Assembly (NCBI GenBank): GCA_050300015.1
Contig: JBNKWZ010000024.1
Location: 62,001 to 126,000 of the forward strand
From: CAYZQH01 sp050300015
Lineage (GTDB): Bacteria; Pseudomonadota; Gammaproteobacteria; Pseudomonadales; Cellvibrionaceae
DNA: 64,000 nt
Direction: 5' to 3'
The notes beneath the pieces were generated by a model. The model did no database searches and was not told the origin of the DNA. It saw only the letters and a program-made list of their open reading frames with translations. The position numbers and the translations under genes were made by a program. This document shows, piece after piece, positions 17,948 through 27,224 of this stretch (position 1 is its first letter; every line of letters starts with the position of its first letter).

Positions 17948-19557
17948 TAGGGCTTTAACCCTCTTGCGGCTTTTTCACTTAACCCCATTGCCTTATCCAT
18001 TGCGTGGTAAATGACGTTTTGTTCAATAGTGCCACTGATCAGATGTGAACCAGGACCAATCGCATAAATGGCAACGTCTTCTCCACCGTGGGTCTCCGAG
18101 CTTAAGGGAATCAACGTTTCTTGGTGGTAACCGGGAGCTTCTGTGTGCACACGAGCCAAGTTTTTCCGTCCCGCAGTGGGTGGTTTGGTGTAGGTGACAT
18201 CGGCATTGGTTTCGCTGCCCAAATTTCTATACCCTAAGCCATTGGCGTACCCGAGTGTTGTGTAAGGCAAACCATTTGCGTCAGTAGAAGGGGTGTCACT
18301 GCCAACACCTACGACTTTACCCAAGATGGGATTGCCGCGTTTGGGGTAACCGGCGATAGTGAATACGTGGCTATGGTCGGCGGTAACAATAATTAAGGTT
18401 TCGATCAGGTCTACAGCTTGTATTGCCGCGGCCACAGCATTGGACAACTCGATGGTATCGGTCAATGCGGTGTAGGCGTTACCTGCGTGATGAGCATGAT
18501 CAATGCGCCCGGCTTCCACCATCAAGAAAAAGCCTTTTGAATTGTTATCCAAAATATCAATGGCCTTTTGCGTCATTTGGGTGAGTGACGGTTCTCCTGT
18601 AGGGCTATTGCGCCGGTCGGCCTCATAGCGCAAGTGCGAAAGGTTGAACAACCCCAATACTTGAGGCGTTTTGCTGGGGTCTATGGCGTCAAACCCTTTT
18701 TGGTCAATCACATAGCGGCCTTTTGGGTAAGCCTGCCGCCATTTTGCCGTGAGGTCTTGGCCATCGGTGCGGCTGCCTGCCGGGTTGCTGGCTACGTTGG
18801 TGCTTTGGTTCGGTAAAAAATGACGGCGTCCCCCCCCAAAAAGCACTTCAATGCCATTGATGGTTGTCGCTGAAGGAAAGCGCGCTTTCAAGAGGTTTTC
18901 AAAGTCGATTAATTGCGTTGCAATATCTTTGCAGCCATTTTTGATGGCCTCGGCGGGGAGTTTTGAGTTGTCTTCCCAATCACGATTAGGAGACTTTGCA
19001 TAAGTGGCCGCAGGTGTGGCGTGGGTGATCCGGGCCGTTGTGACGATGCCGGTGGACAGCCCGGCAAGCTCAGCGAGTTCTAACGCACTCACCAGTGATC
19101 GGCCTTCACTTGAAGCGCAGTCGCCGCGGACCGCATTTTCATCAACACCTAAAACACCGGCGTTGGTCTTAACGCCAGTGATCAGTGCGGTCATTGTGCC
19201 GGCGGAGTCTGGGGTCTGTGCATCCACGTTATAGGTTTTGGATAGCCCTGTGTATGGAAAACCTTCAAAGCTCAGGCTGTTTTCTTCACCGTACCCCCCC
19301 TTCAATTGACCTTCAAGAATTCGTGCAGCGGTGACAGTACTGATGCCCATGCCATCACCGACAAATAAGATGACGTTTTTGGCTTGCTTGTCTTTAGTGC
19401 CCACTTTACGTGAGACGGCTTTTTGACCGGCTGTGTACCAAGGGTTCTGGCGTTGAACACTAGGTATAGCGTCAATGAAGGGTTCACTGAGGCTAACACT
19501 AGCGGCACAGACCGATAGGGTTAGCAAGGCCAGTAGCGGCAGCGCCATGAATTTCAT
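17947..19557 (-). CDS. Periplasmic alkaline phosphatase (PhoA family)
   Basis: 536 residues from ATG 19557, which has GGAG 8 bases upstream and starts a signal peptide (MKFMALPLLALLTLSVCAASV). Metal and active-site segments of the alkaline phosphatase family are clear: FVGDGMG, the nucleophile motif TPDSAGTM, MVEAGRIDHAHH, VTADHSH and the late ETHGGEDVAIYA. It hydrolyses phosphate monoesters in the periplasm and would supply phosphate. It is convergent with the pectinesterase. No obvious Pho box was identified upstream, though that region holds a mobile repeat. Substrate preference (monoester against diester) cannot be read. Confidence 0.93.
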   Translation of the reverse strand: MKFMALPLLALLTLSVCAASVSLSEPFIDAIPSVQRQNPWYTAGQKAVSRKVGTKDKQAKNVILFVGDGMGISTVTAARILEGQLKGGYGEENSLSFEGFPYTGLSKTYNVDAQTPDSAGTMTALITGVKTNAGVLGVDENAVRGDCASSEGRSLVSALELAELAGLSTGIVTTARITHATPAATYAKSPNRDWEDNSKLPAEAIKNGCKDIATQLIDFENLLKARFPSATTINGIEVLFGGGRRHFLPNQSTNVASNPAGSRTDGQDLTAKWRQAYPKGRYVIDQKGFDAIDPSKTPQVLGLFNLSHLRYEADRRNSPTGEPSLTQMTQKAIDILDNNSKGFFLMVEAGRIDHAHHAGNAYTALTDTIELSNAVAAAIQAVDLIETLIIVTADHSHVFTIAGYPKRGNPILGKVVGVGSDTPSTDANGLPYTTLGYANGLGYRNLGSETNADVTYTKPPTAGRKNLARVHTEAPGYHQETLIPLSSETHGGEDVAIYAIGPGSHLISGTIEQNVIYHAMDKAMGLSEKAARGLKP

Positions 19558-19681
19558 TGAAATGACTCCAGGTTCGAATAGTGGAGGCATTGTATCGCGC
19601 TTTGTTGTCAAAATGTTTACAAGCCAAACGCATCTACTGTTGTGGGATATTCTTAGACAGTGATTAAGTGTTTCATTGTTT

Positions 19682-19830
19682 TATTAACCCGGCAATTCAA
19701 TAAATCTCCTATCTATTGAATTGCGCGCCCATAAAATGCTGGCGGGAATATGTGAATTTTCTTGTATTTTTAAGGCTTGCATTGGCCGGAATGGCCAATG
19801 GCGGAACGTCCTTGTACCGGATTTTTTGTC
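19682..19830 (+). mobile_element. Inverted-repeat element, copy with intact hairpins and decayed right end
   Basis: Left end TA-TTAACCCGGCAATTC is identical to the copy at 10938. First stem: CAATTCAATA (19693-19702) with TATTGAATTG (19714-19723). The core TGCTGGCGGGAATATGTGAA follows. The second stem is the cleanest of the family: CATTGGCC (19780-19787), loop GGAAT, GGCCAATG (19793-19800). After GGAACGTCCTTGTACC the similarity to the 10938 copy fades, so the right boundary is approximate. Confidence 0.7.
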
Positions 19831-20217
19831 GGCTTTTAGCCAATCAAATTTAAACTCACGTAATTCATATCATCGTCATAAAGCTATCGCAAATATTGCG
19901 CGCATCTTAAGTGCCGAAGGCAAAGAACTGTTTACAGCTTTGAACCGATCCATAAAAGAACAGTAAAAGTTAGAGTGATGGCTAAGGGTTTGGCAATGCC
20001 ATATGGGTGTTAGACCTTACAGACGCAGTGGCGCCATGTTGTAGAGGGAAAGTTTTATTATTGTTCTTTCCAAGATCGTTATTCTCAACATCGTTTTGGT
20101 GTAAAAGCTCACTATAACGTTCACAGTGTCACCTTTGTGAAAAGGCTCGGGTGAAAGGGGTATTTCAAGCATCATTATTACTGGAAACACGAATAATTTA
20201 GATTTTTGTAGTCCCAG

Positions 20218-20243
20218 AAAGCCGGCAATCGCCGGCTTTTTTT
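20218..20243 (+). terminator. Strong terminator with no recognised upstream gene
   Basis: Stem AAAGCCGGC / GCCGGCTTT (20218-20239) with loop AATC, followed by a T-run to 20243. Nearest plus-strand gene upstream is the pectinesterase 2.3 kb away, with a minus-strand gene between. It may end a small RNA transcribed from within 19830-20217. Confidence 0.75.
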
Positions 20244-20567
20244 ATGTCTGGCCTTTTTATGGTTTAGTCGGATTAGCGGCCTTATTGAGCACTCATGAAT
20301 AACGCGTTGTATTTGGCGCCATAAGTCGGCTTTGTGTGAAGCTTAACCTCCAGACTGTACGATTTTCGCGATAAATGATTTAGACTTGGGGCGCCACCAA
20401 GGTGGCAATGCGAGCATTTGCGGTTCAAGTCTATGCAAGTTTCGGCTCGCGTTCAATGTATTCAATACCCAACATTCTGGTGGCAATATCCATTGCGCAA
20501 TGCAGAGTTGCCCATTATTCGGGTGCGCAAAAAGGGTGGCCGTTTCAGTTTTCAATTAGGGGTGACT

Positions 20568-21746
20568 ATGAAGGTTTCAGTTCCAAAAGAGCGTCGCGCT
20601 CATGAACGTAGGGTCGCAGCAACGCCAGACAGCATAAAAAAATTACTGGCATTAGGGTTGGAAGTGTATGTCGAAGCGGGTGCAGGTGCCGCCGCCCACT
20701 ACACCGATGCACAGTATGAAGCGGCAGGAGCCAAAGTTATCGACAAGTTTGATGCACTGCTAGAAGGCGCCGATATTGTACTTAAAGTTCAGCGCCCTCT
20801 GGTCGGTGGTGAAGGTGATTTGGATGAGCTGGCACAGTTAAAGCCGGGTGCCTTGTTGATCTCGGTGTTGTCACCCTTTGGCGCACCCGACAGCGTTAAC
20901 CAATACGCGTCGGCAAATATTACGGCCATGGCAATGGAGTTTGTACCAAGAATCACACGAGCACAATCCATGGATGTTTTGAGTTCGCAAAGCAGTTTGG
21001 CGGGTTATCGTGCTGTATTGGATGCTGCCAATGAATTTGGGCGAAGCTTTCCGATGATGATGACCGCTGCGGGCACCATCGCACCGGCACGGGTCATGGT
21101 GCTGGGCGCAGGGGTGGCAGGATTACAGGCCATTGCCACGGCCAAGCGCTTGGGGGCTGTGGTCAGTGCCACCGATGTGCGTGCAGTGGCGAAGGAGCAG
21201 GTGGAAAGCCTGGGCGGTAAATTTGTAATGGTGGATTCTGACGAGATGGCCAATGCCGAAACCGCCGGTGGCTACGCCAAGGAAATGAGCGATGATTTTA
21301 AACAGCGTCAGGCCGAATTAATTGCTGAGACCATGAAAAAACAAGACATTGCCATTTGCACGGCTTTGATTCCTGGGCGGAAGGCACCGGTGCTCATTAA
21401 TGATGACATGGTTCACAGCATGAAGCCCGGGTCCGTTATTGTGGATTTGGCGGTGGAGCAAGGTGGCAACTGTACTCTATCCAAGCCAGGTGAAGTGGTG
21501 GACGTTAACGGCGTCAAAATTGTGGGTCACTTTAATGTACCCAGTCGAGTAGCCACAGACGCGAGCATGGTGTACGCCAATAATCTGGTTAATTTGGTCA
21601 AGCTATTGGTGTCTAAGCCTGACGATGACACCGCCATTTCGCTGAACTTGAATTTTGACGATGAGATTATTAAAGCGATTACGCTCACCCATCAGGGTAA
21701 CGTTATTCATCCAGCCTTTACTGAATCTGCCACCGGAGGCGCCTAA
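20568..21746 (+). CDS. pntAa: NAD(P) transhydrogenase subunit alpha part 1 (NAD-binding domain)
   Basis: 392 residues from ATG 20568 (AGGGGTG upstream). The longer frame from 20418 adds 50 residues without family character. It carries the PntA domain I: MKVSVPKERRAHERRVAATP at the start, LSSQSSLAGYRAVLDAA, the NAD-binding VLGAGVAGLQAIATAKRLGA and a C-terminal end before any membrane helix. Membrane helices are encoded by the next gene, so PntA is split, as in Rhodospirillum and many Pseudomonas relatives. With PntAb and PntB it forms the proton-pumping transhydrogenase that makes NADPH from NADH. The TAA overlaps the next ATG by one base. Confidence 0.96.
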   Translation: MKVSVPKERRAHERRVAATPDSIKKLLALGLEVYVEAGAGAAAHYTDAQYEAAGAKVIDKFDALLEGADIVLKVQRPLVGGEGDLDELAQLKPGALLISVLSPFGAPDSVNQYASANITAMAMEFVPRITRAQSMDVLSSQSSLAGYRAVLDAANEFGRSFPMMMTAAGTIAPARVMVLGAGVAGLQAIATAKRLGAVVSATDVRAVAKEQVESLGGKFVMVDSDEMANAETAGGYAKEMSDDFKQRQAELIAETMKKQDIAICTALIPGRKAPVLINDDMVHSMKPGSVIVDLAVEQGGNCTLSKPGEVVDVNGVKIVGHFNVPSRVATDASMVYANNLVNLVKLLVSKPDDDTAISLNLNFDDEIIKAITLTHQGNVIHPAFTESATGGA

Positions 21747-22030
21747 TGCATTCTGATTTTATTTCCCAATTGTCGATTTTTGTTTTAGCTATTTTTGTAG
21801 GGTATTACGTGGTGTGGAGTGTCACCCCCGCGTTACACACACCTTTAATGGCAGTGACCAATGCGATTTCCAGCGTGATTGTGGTTGGGGCCATTGTCGC
21901 GGTGATGGCCAGTGGTAGTGGGCTATCAAGAGGCATGGGGTTTGTGGCGCTGACTCTTGCGTGTGTCAATATTTTTGGTGGTTTTGCCGTTACCCAGCGC
22001 ATGCTGGCCATGTACAAAAAGAAACAGTAG
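21746..22030 (+). CDS. pntAb: NAD(P) transhydrogenase subunit alpha part 2 (membrane domain)
   Basis: 94-residue membrane protein with three hydrophobic helices: a first around LSIFVLAIFVGYYVVW, a second around ISSVIVVGAIVAVM and a third around GFVALTLACVNIFGGFAVT. It ends with a basic YKKKQ. This is the dII part contributed by the alpha subunit of the split transhydrogenase. One-base overlap with pntAa and a 9-base gap to pntB fix the operon. Confidence 0.95.
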   Translation: MHSDFISQLSIFVLAIFVGYYVVWSVTPALHTPLMAVTNAISSVIVVGAIVAVMASGSGLSRGMGFVALTLACVNIFGGFAVTQRMLAMYKKKQ

Positions 22031-22039
22031 GGGGCGCTT

Positions 22040-23452
22040 ATGGAAAGTTTTGCCGCATTGGCCTATTTGGTGGCCTCAGTCTTGTTTATCCTTGCTTTAA
22101 GAGGTCTTTCGTCGCCAGAGACCTCGCGCCGAGGCAACCAACTGGGTATGTTGGGTATGGCCATCGCTGGGGTAACTACTATCATTTTTGCCGCCACCGC
22201 TGAAGGCGTTAACTTGATGGCTGCATTGGGTTGGATATTGCCTGGTGTGCTTGTGGGTGCAGGCATCGGCCTCACCATCGCGAAGAAAATTCCTATGACA
22301 GCTATGCCACAATTGGTGGCGGCCTTTCACAGTTTGGTGGGGCTGGCCGCAGTGATGGTGGCGGCTGCGGCCTATTCAAACCCGTTGGCCTTTAACCTGT
22401 TAGATGGCGAGGGTCACATTTATGTGGCGAGCCGTATCGAAATGGGGTTGGGTGTTGTGGTAGGGGCGATCACTTTCTCTGGCTCGGTGATCGCATTTGC
22501 GAAGCTGCAAGGGTTAATGAGTGGTCGGCCACTCACCTTTGCGGGGCAACATGTGGTCAACGCTTTGGTTGGGTTACTGATTTTGGGCTTGATTGTGGCG
22601 TTTTGTATGGATCAGAGCCCCATGATTTTTTGGTCGATGACAGCCTTGGCATTTTTGATTGGCGTATTGTTGATTGTGCCCATTGGCGGGGCTGATATGC
22701 CGGTCATTGTGTCTATGCTGAACTCTTATTCGGGGTGGGCTGCGGCGGGTATTGGTTTTACTCTGCACAATAATGCGTTGATTGTGACCGGTGCTTTGGT
22801 GGGTTCTTCTGGCGCGATATTGTCTTATATCATGTGTAAGGGTATGAATCGGTCATTCTTGAATGTGTTGCTCGGCGGTTTTGGTGCGGATTCAAGTGCG
22901 GACGCAGGCCAAGGAGAGCAGGAAACGCGCCCGGTCAAACAGGGCAGTGCCGAAGACGCCGCCTTTATCATGAAGAATGCGGGTTCGGTGATTATTGTTC
23001 CGGGTTATGGCATGGCGGTGGCGCAGGCTCAGCATGCGTTAAAAGACATGAGCGATGCGCTCAAAGCTGAGGGGGTAAAGGTCAGCTATGCCATTCACCC
23101 TGTGGCGGGACGCATGCCTGGGCATATGAATGTACTGTTGGCGGAGGCCAATGTTCCCTACGATGAAGTATTCGAGTTAGAAGATATCAATAATGCGTTT
23201 CAGTCTGCGGATGTGGCCTTTGTGATAGGCGCCAACGACGTCACCAACCCTGCTGCCAAAACGGACCCCTCTAGCCCTATCTTCGGTATGCCGGTGCTGG
23301 AGGTAGAAAAGGCAAAGACGGTTTTGTTTGTGAAGCGCGGAATGTCGGCTGGCTACGCAGGCGTGCAGAATTCTCTGTTTTTTAAAGACAACACCATGAT
23401 GTTGTTTGGGGATGCAAAAAAAATGGTGGAGCACATTGTGCGAGCATTTTAG
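22040..23452 (+). CDS. pntB: NAD(P) transhydrogenase subunit beta
   Basis: 470 residues. The N-terminal half has about nine membrane helices (AYLVASVLFILALRGL onward, GLLILGLIVAFCMDQ, FLIGVLLIVPIGGADMPVIVSML). The C-terminal half is the NADP-binding dIII domain with VIIVPGYGMAVAQAQHAL, the PVAGRMPGHMNVLLAEA loop and VIGANDVTNPAA. It completes the proton-translocating transhydrogenase. A GGGGCGC ribosome site lies 6-9 bases before the ATG. The NADPH could feed the reductase encoded convergently downstream, although that link is inference. Confidence 0.96.
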   Translation: MESFAALAYLVASVLFILALRGLSSPETSRRGNQLGMLGMAIAGVTTIIFAATAEGVNLMAALGWILPGVLVGAGIGLTIAKKIPMTAMPQLVAAFHSLVGLAAVMVAAAAYSNPLAFNLLDGEGHIYVASRIEMGLGVVVGAITFSGSVIAFAKLQGLMSGRPLTFAGQHVVNALVGLLILGLIVAFCMDQSPMIFWSMTALAFLIGVLLIVPIGGADMPVIVSMLNSYSGWAAAGIGFTLHNNALIVTGALVGSSGAILSYIMCKGMNRSFLNVLLGGFGADSSADAGQGEQETRPVKQGSAEDAAFIMKNAGSVIIVPGYGMAVAQAQHALKDMSDALKAEGVKVSYAIHPVAGRMPGHMNVLLAEANVPYDEVFELEDINNAFQSADVAFVIGANDVTNPAAKTDPSSPIFGMPVLEVEKAKTVLFVKRGMSAGYAGVQNSLFFKDNTMMLFGDAKKMVEHIVRAF

Positions 23453-23460
23453 CGATTAGT

Positions 23461-23545
23461 GGGTCCGGCTTTGGTTGCGCCTGCGCCAAAGCTCGGCCCT
23501 TGCGAGTTAAACGCCCCCGAAAGTTGGCCTTTGGGAGCGTTAAGG
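23461..23545. terminator. Two long hairpins between convergent pntB and acetoacetyl-CoA reductase genes
   Basis: First hairpin: GGGTCCGGCTTTGG (23461-23474) with CCAAAGCTCGGCCC (23486-23499), one mismatch. Second hairpin: arms around AACGCCCCCGAAAG and CCTTTGGGAGCGTT. Both fit bidirectional termination or 3'-end protection, although T-runs are short. Confidence 0.55.
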
Positions 23546-23553
23546 ACGCTGAA

Positions 23554-24276
23554 CTAATCCATATACTGGCCACCATTGGCGGACAATGTGGAACCCGTAA
23601 TAAAACCGGCATCGTCCGATACCAGAAATTCAACACAGCGAGCCACTTCTTCCACTGTGCCCAGTCGTCCTACGGGTATGCGCGCAATGATTTTTTCCAT
23701 TACTTTTTCAGGAATGGTGTTCATCATGTCGGTGGCGATATAACCGGGTGCAATTGCGTTGACCGTAATGCCTTTAGAGGCGGTCTCCAGGGCCAATGCC
23801 TTGGTGAAGCCTATCATGCCAGCTTTTGCAGCGGCGTAGTTGGTTTGTCCAATTTGCCCGGCTTGCCCATTAATCGAGCTGATGTTCACAATGCGGCCGA
23901 AACCTTGTTCACGCATCGCTTCGATGACCACTCGGCTCATGTTAAAGCAAGAGCTCAAATTGGTGTCAATGACGGCCTGCCAAGCCGTCGCGTTCATTTT
24001 ATGCAGTGTGGCATCACGGGTAATACCGGCGTTGTTGACCAATATCTCAATGGGGCCGAGTTCAGATGTCACCTGGGTGATAGCCTTTTCACATTGGTTT
24101 AAATCGCTTACATCAAATTTCAGCACTGGGATGTCGTGCGCGTTTTTAAATGCTTGAGCGGTTTCGTCATTGCCGGCATACGTGGCAATGACTTGATAGC
24201 CTACTGCTTTCAAATGAAGGCTGATTGCAGCTCCAATTCCTCGTGTACCACCGGTGACAAGTGTTAATCGACCCAT
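23554..24276 (-). CDS. phaB: Acetoacetyl-CoA reductase (SDR family, PhaB-like)
   Basis: Short-chain dehydrogenase of 240 residues, NADPH-dependent. ATG 24276 was chosen: AGGAG lies 7-8 bases upstream and it begins with MGRLTLVTGGTRGIG, the cofactor motif TGxxxGIG. Catalytic residues lie in NISSINGQ (Ser) and TNYAAAKAG (Tyr, Lys). The signature SINGQAGQIGQTNYAAAKAG and ANGGQYMD end are typical of PhaB (3-oxobutyryl-CoA to 3-hydroxybutyryl-CoA) rather than of FabG. No phaA or phaC is present in the window, so a role in polyhydroxybutyrate formation is inferred from family resemblance only. Confidence 0.85.
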   Translation of the reverse strand: MGRLTLVTGGTRGIGAAISLHLKAVGYQVIATYAGNDETAQAFKNAHDIPVLKFDVSDLNQCEKAITQVTSELGPIEILVNNAGITRDATLHKMNATAWQAVIDTNLSSCFNMSRVVIEAMREQGFGRIVNISSINGQAGQIGQTNYAAAKAGMIGFTKALALETASKGITVNAIAPGYIATDMMNTIPEKVMEKIIARIPVGRLGTVEEVARCVEFLVSDDAGFITGSTLSANGGQYMD

Positions 24277-24380
24277 GCATCTGCTCCTGATGTTTTGATT
24301 AAGGACTACGGAAAAAAGAAAAGTACAACAACGCAAACTCCATGTTTTACACGCAAAAATTCTGCCGGTTTCAGTGGTGC

Positions 24381-24553
24381 TATTCACCTGGCAGGAATAA
24401 TCGTTGGGTGAATAGCTGGGGCACGAATGTCTCATTATTGGCTAAGAGGCCAATGAAAGCCCTTAAAATACGAGATGATTCACACATCCGCGCCAGTATT
24501 TTTAGAGCGTGCAATAAAACAGATAGGAAATCTATTTTATTGTCGGGTTAATA
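24381..24553 (-). mobile_element. Inverted-repeat element, full inverted copy with altered stem
   Basis: Lies between divergent genes, about 173 bp. Right edge GGGTTAA-TA and left edge TA-TTCACCTGGCA are imperfect inverted repeats. First stem is CAATAAAACAG (24512-24522) with CTATTTTATTG (24532-24542): the sequence differs from the 10938 copy but pairing is kept, with one G-T pair. The second stem is ATTGGC (24437-24442) with GCCAAT (24449-24454). It has the same CTATTCACCC-type segment as the copy at 8186. The remaining sequence in 24277-24821 shows no gene. Confidence 0.72.
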
Positions 24554-24821
24554 GTATGGCCCCATTCAGCAATGCAACTTTTCAGTGAGGGCGCGTTAAG
24601 GTTGGGTTTGACGCCATAGAAATGAAGGGGGTGAATAATTCCCTAGACGCGGACACTGGGGCAATATTAGCAACCGCTTGGAGGGTAAACAATGTTTGTG
24701 ACAGGTAATGGAATCAGAATTGATATTTCGTGGATTGCCTTCATATAGGCTAAAATGCGGCGCTTTGGCGCAGGCCGTAAATTAGTCTGTGAGCTTACCT
24801 GATTGCAATGGGGGGAATAGT

Positions 24822-25676
24822 GTGTCTGAACACGTGGTGACAATCGATGAGAGCAACGCTAAGCAATATCTAATCGATGAATCGATGAATCGCTTGGTGG
24901 TTGTGGATTTTTGGGCGGATTGGTGTGAGCCCTGCAAATCCCTGATGCCGATTCTAGAAAAGCTAGCAGATGAATACGCCGGTGACTTCTTGCTGGCGAA
25001 GGTTAATGCCGACGAGCAGCAGATGTTGTCGGCTCAATTTGGTGTGCGCAGCTTGCCGACGGTTATTCTGATGAAGGATGGTCAGCCTGTAGACGGTTTC
25101 ATGGGGGCTCAATCGGAAGTTGAAGTGCGTACGGTGTTGGACAAATATCTTCCCAAGCCTTGGGATAAAGCACTGGCGGCAGCGCGCGGGCTTATGGAAC
25201 AGGGCCAGATGGCAGAGGTGATCTCTCCCCTCAAAGAAGCCTATGTGGCCTCAGGGGAGCGTGCAGATATCGGGTGCGCACTGGCTGATGCCTACATTCA
25301 TACTAAGCGTTTAGATGAGGCTGCCGGGCTATTGGACGCTGTGAAAATGGTCGATCAAGATGCCTACTATGAGCAGGTTAAAGCACAGCTAGAATTAGCA
25401 TTAAATGCCACCAAAGCGCCGGAAATTGAAGCCCTCGAGCAGCAACTGGCCGAACGGCCAGACGATGGTGAGGTGGCATTCCAGTTGGCGGTTCAATACG
25501 CCCAGCACGAGTACCACAAAGAGGCTCTGGCATTGTTGTTTGACCTTCTTAAGGCCGATCTAGGCGCGAAAGACGGCGAGGTGCGACGTATTTTTAATGA
25601 TGTGCTTGCCGTTTTAGGTAAAGGAGACCCATTAGCTGCGATGTACCAGCGTCAATTTTATGCGCTGCTGTACTAG
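24822..25676 (+). CDS. cnoX: Thioredoxin-domain co-chaperone with TPR region (CnoX/YbbN type)
   Basis: 284 residues from GTG 24822, which follows a GGGGGGA ribosome site; the GTG at 24789 is a less likely start. Residues about 1-110 are a thioredoxin fold with active site WCEPC, so both redox cysteines are present. The C-terminal 170 residues are helical TPR-like repeats (LAAARGLMEQGQMAEVISPLKEAY and later LAERPDDGEVAFQLAVQYAQ), the YbbN/CnoX arrangement. Known of the family: it binds unfolded substrates under oxidative stress and hands them to GroEL or DnaK. It stands alone between two intergenic gaps. Confidence 0.9.
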   Translation: MSEHVVTIDESNAKQYLIDESMNRLVVVDFWADWCEPCKSLMPILEKLADEYAGDFLLAKVNADEQQMLSAQFGVRSLPTVILMKDGQPVDGFMGAQSEVEVRTVLDKYLPKPWDKALAAARGLMEQGQMAEVISPLKEAYVASGERADIGCALADAYIHTKRLDEAAGLLDAVKMVDQDAYYEQVKAQLELALNATKAPEIEALEQQLAERPDDGEVAFQLAVQYAQHEYHKEALALLFDLLKADLGAKDGEVRRIFNDVLAVLGKGDPLAAMYQRQFYALLY

Positions 25677-25823
25677 CAGCGCTAAATCCTGCACATTTAC
25701 GTAATTATCTTTCTCTGCGTCTGTGTTCTGTGCACAGATGCTGGCATAATTGTGCGCTTTTTTTCATACCCGCGCCCAGTTTTAGGGCGCGAGGCGATGT
25801 ATTTTTCCTATTGAGAGGTAGCC

Positions 25824-26945
25824 ATGCAACCGCAAATCAAGCCTGCGAACCCCAACTTTTCCTCTGGGCCCTGTAGTAAGCGTCCCGGATACAGTGTGCA
25901 AAAGCTGTCATTGGAAACCCTCGGCCGCTCTCATCGGTCGGCCGTTGGCAAGGCGGCCCTCGGTCGCGCTTGTGAGCTGACGGCTGAGCTGTTGGGGTTG
26001 CCCGAGGGTTATCGCGTGGGCGTGGTGCCAGGGTCTGACACGGGTGCAGTAGAGATGGCCATGTGGTCAATGCTAGGGCAGCGCCCAGTGGACGTGTTGG
26101 CCTGGGAGTCTTTTGGCTCTGGCTGGGTCACGGATATTATCAAGCAGCTCAAGCTGACGGATGCTCGCGTCATGGAGGCGGACTACGGTATGTTGCCAGA
26201 CCTCGGTGCGGTGGATTTTAGTCACGATGTGGTTTTTACCTGGAATGGCACGACCTCTGGTGTGAAGGTTCCCAATGGTGATTGGATTGCCGATGACCGA
26301 GAGGGCCTTACCATATGTGACGCCACTTCAGCGGTGTTTGCTATGGCACTGCCTTGGGAGAAGTTGGATGTAGTGACTTATTCTTGGCAAAAAGTACTTG
26401 GGGGTGAAGGTGCCCATGGCATGCTTATTCTGAGCCCTCGCGCAGTGGCTCGACTGGAATCCTATACACCACCTTGGCCTATGCCAAAACTGTTTAGGAT
26501 GACCAAAGGCGGCAAACTGATTGATGGGATTTTCCGTGGTGAGACCATCAATACACCCTCCATGATGTGCGTGGCCGATTATCTTGACGCGCTGGAGTGG
26601 GTGAACGGTATGGGAGGGGTTGATGCAGCTATCGCAAAGTCAGAGGCGAACCTGGCAGTGGTGGAGGCCTTTGTAGAGGCCAACGACTGGATTGAATTTC
26701 TCGCGCAAGATCGTACAACTTTGTCCAACACCAGTGTGTGCTTGACCCTAAAAGCCGAGGCTGATGAGGTAAAAGCCATGGTTAAATTACTGGACAAAGC
26801 CGGTGTGGCTTATGACATTGGCGCCTACCGTGATGCGCCCCCTGGAATGCGTATCTGGTGTGGGGCTACCGTTGAAGCGGCGGACCTTGAGGCATTAATG
26901 CCTTGGCTGGCGTGGGCCTATGATCAGGTGGTGAATGCGCAGTAG
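25824..26945 (+). CDS. serC: Phosphoserine aminotransferase
   Basis: PLP enzyme of 373 residues. It converts 3-phosphohydroxypyruvate and glutamate to phosphoserine. It begins KPANPNFSSGPCSKRPGYS and has the LGRSHRSAVGKA segment and the PLP-lysine motif YSWQKVLGGEGAHGML. This is the variant SerC subgroup found in alphaproteobacteria, archaea and some gammaproteobacteria, not the E. coli-like one. A GAGAGG ribosome site precedes the ATG. serA follows 377 bases downstream, so two consecutive steps of serine synthesis lie together, though probably in separate transcripts. Confidence 0.94.
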   Translation: MQPQIKPANPNFSSGPCSKRPGYSVQKLSLETLGRSHRSAVGKAALGRACELTAELLGLPEGYRVGVVPGSDTGAVEMAMWSMLGQRPVDVLAWESFGSGWVTDIIKQLKLTDARVMEADYGMLPDLGAVDFSHDVVFTWNGTTSGVKVPNGDWIADDREGLTICDATSAVFAMALPWEKLDVVTYSWQKVLGGEGAHGMLILSPRAVARLESYTPPWPMPKLFRMTKGGKLIDGIFRGETINTPSMMCVADYLDALEWVNGMGGVDAAIAKSEANLAVVEAFVEANDWIEFLAQDRTTLSNTSVCLTLKAEADEVKAMVKLLDKAGVAYDIGAYRDAPPGMRIWCGATVEAADLEALMPWLAWAYDQVVNAQ

Positions 26946-27041
26946 GCACTATTAGGCGACCACGGCATGCCTCCACAGATGACCGAGATGTGTGCGTCAG
27001 GTGTTGGGGGCTTTAAAGGACTGCGGGCTGTATCAAACAGG

Positions 27042-27069
27042 CAAAAAAATGCCCTGGCAAAGCCAGGGC
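27042..27069 (-). terminator. Rho-independent terminator reading on the minus strand
   Basis: Stem GCCCTGGC (27051-27058) with GCCAGGGC (27062-27069), loop AAA. On the minus strand the stem is followed by A and seven Ts. No minus-strand protein gene is seen upstream of it, so it could end an unrecognised small RNA or antisense transcript from the serA leader region. Confidence 0.7.
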
Positions 27070-27224
27070 GGAATCGAAGAAACAAGGTTTTACCGTTCTG
27101 AAAAACAGGTTGCGCATGTTTTTCGTCATGGTATCCATTATTTAGCACAAAATGGGCCAACTAAAAATACCAATTAAAACAATGGATTATGTTTAAAAGT
27201 AGTGTTGGCTGTTAAATTGCTCGA

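Larger units (their letters stand above)
19558..20567. other. 1-kb intergenic region with repeat copy and orphan terminator
   Basis: No protein gene is supported between the phosphatase and pntA starts, which are divergent. It holds a copy of the inverted-repeat element (19682-19830) and a strong terminator at 20218-20243 without an upstream gene. A further hairpin GCCACC-AA-GGTGGC lies just before the pntA leader at about 20392-20405. Confidence 0.5.
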
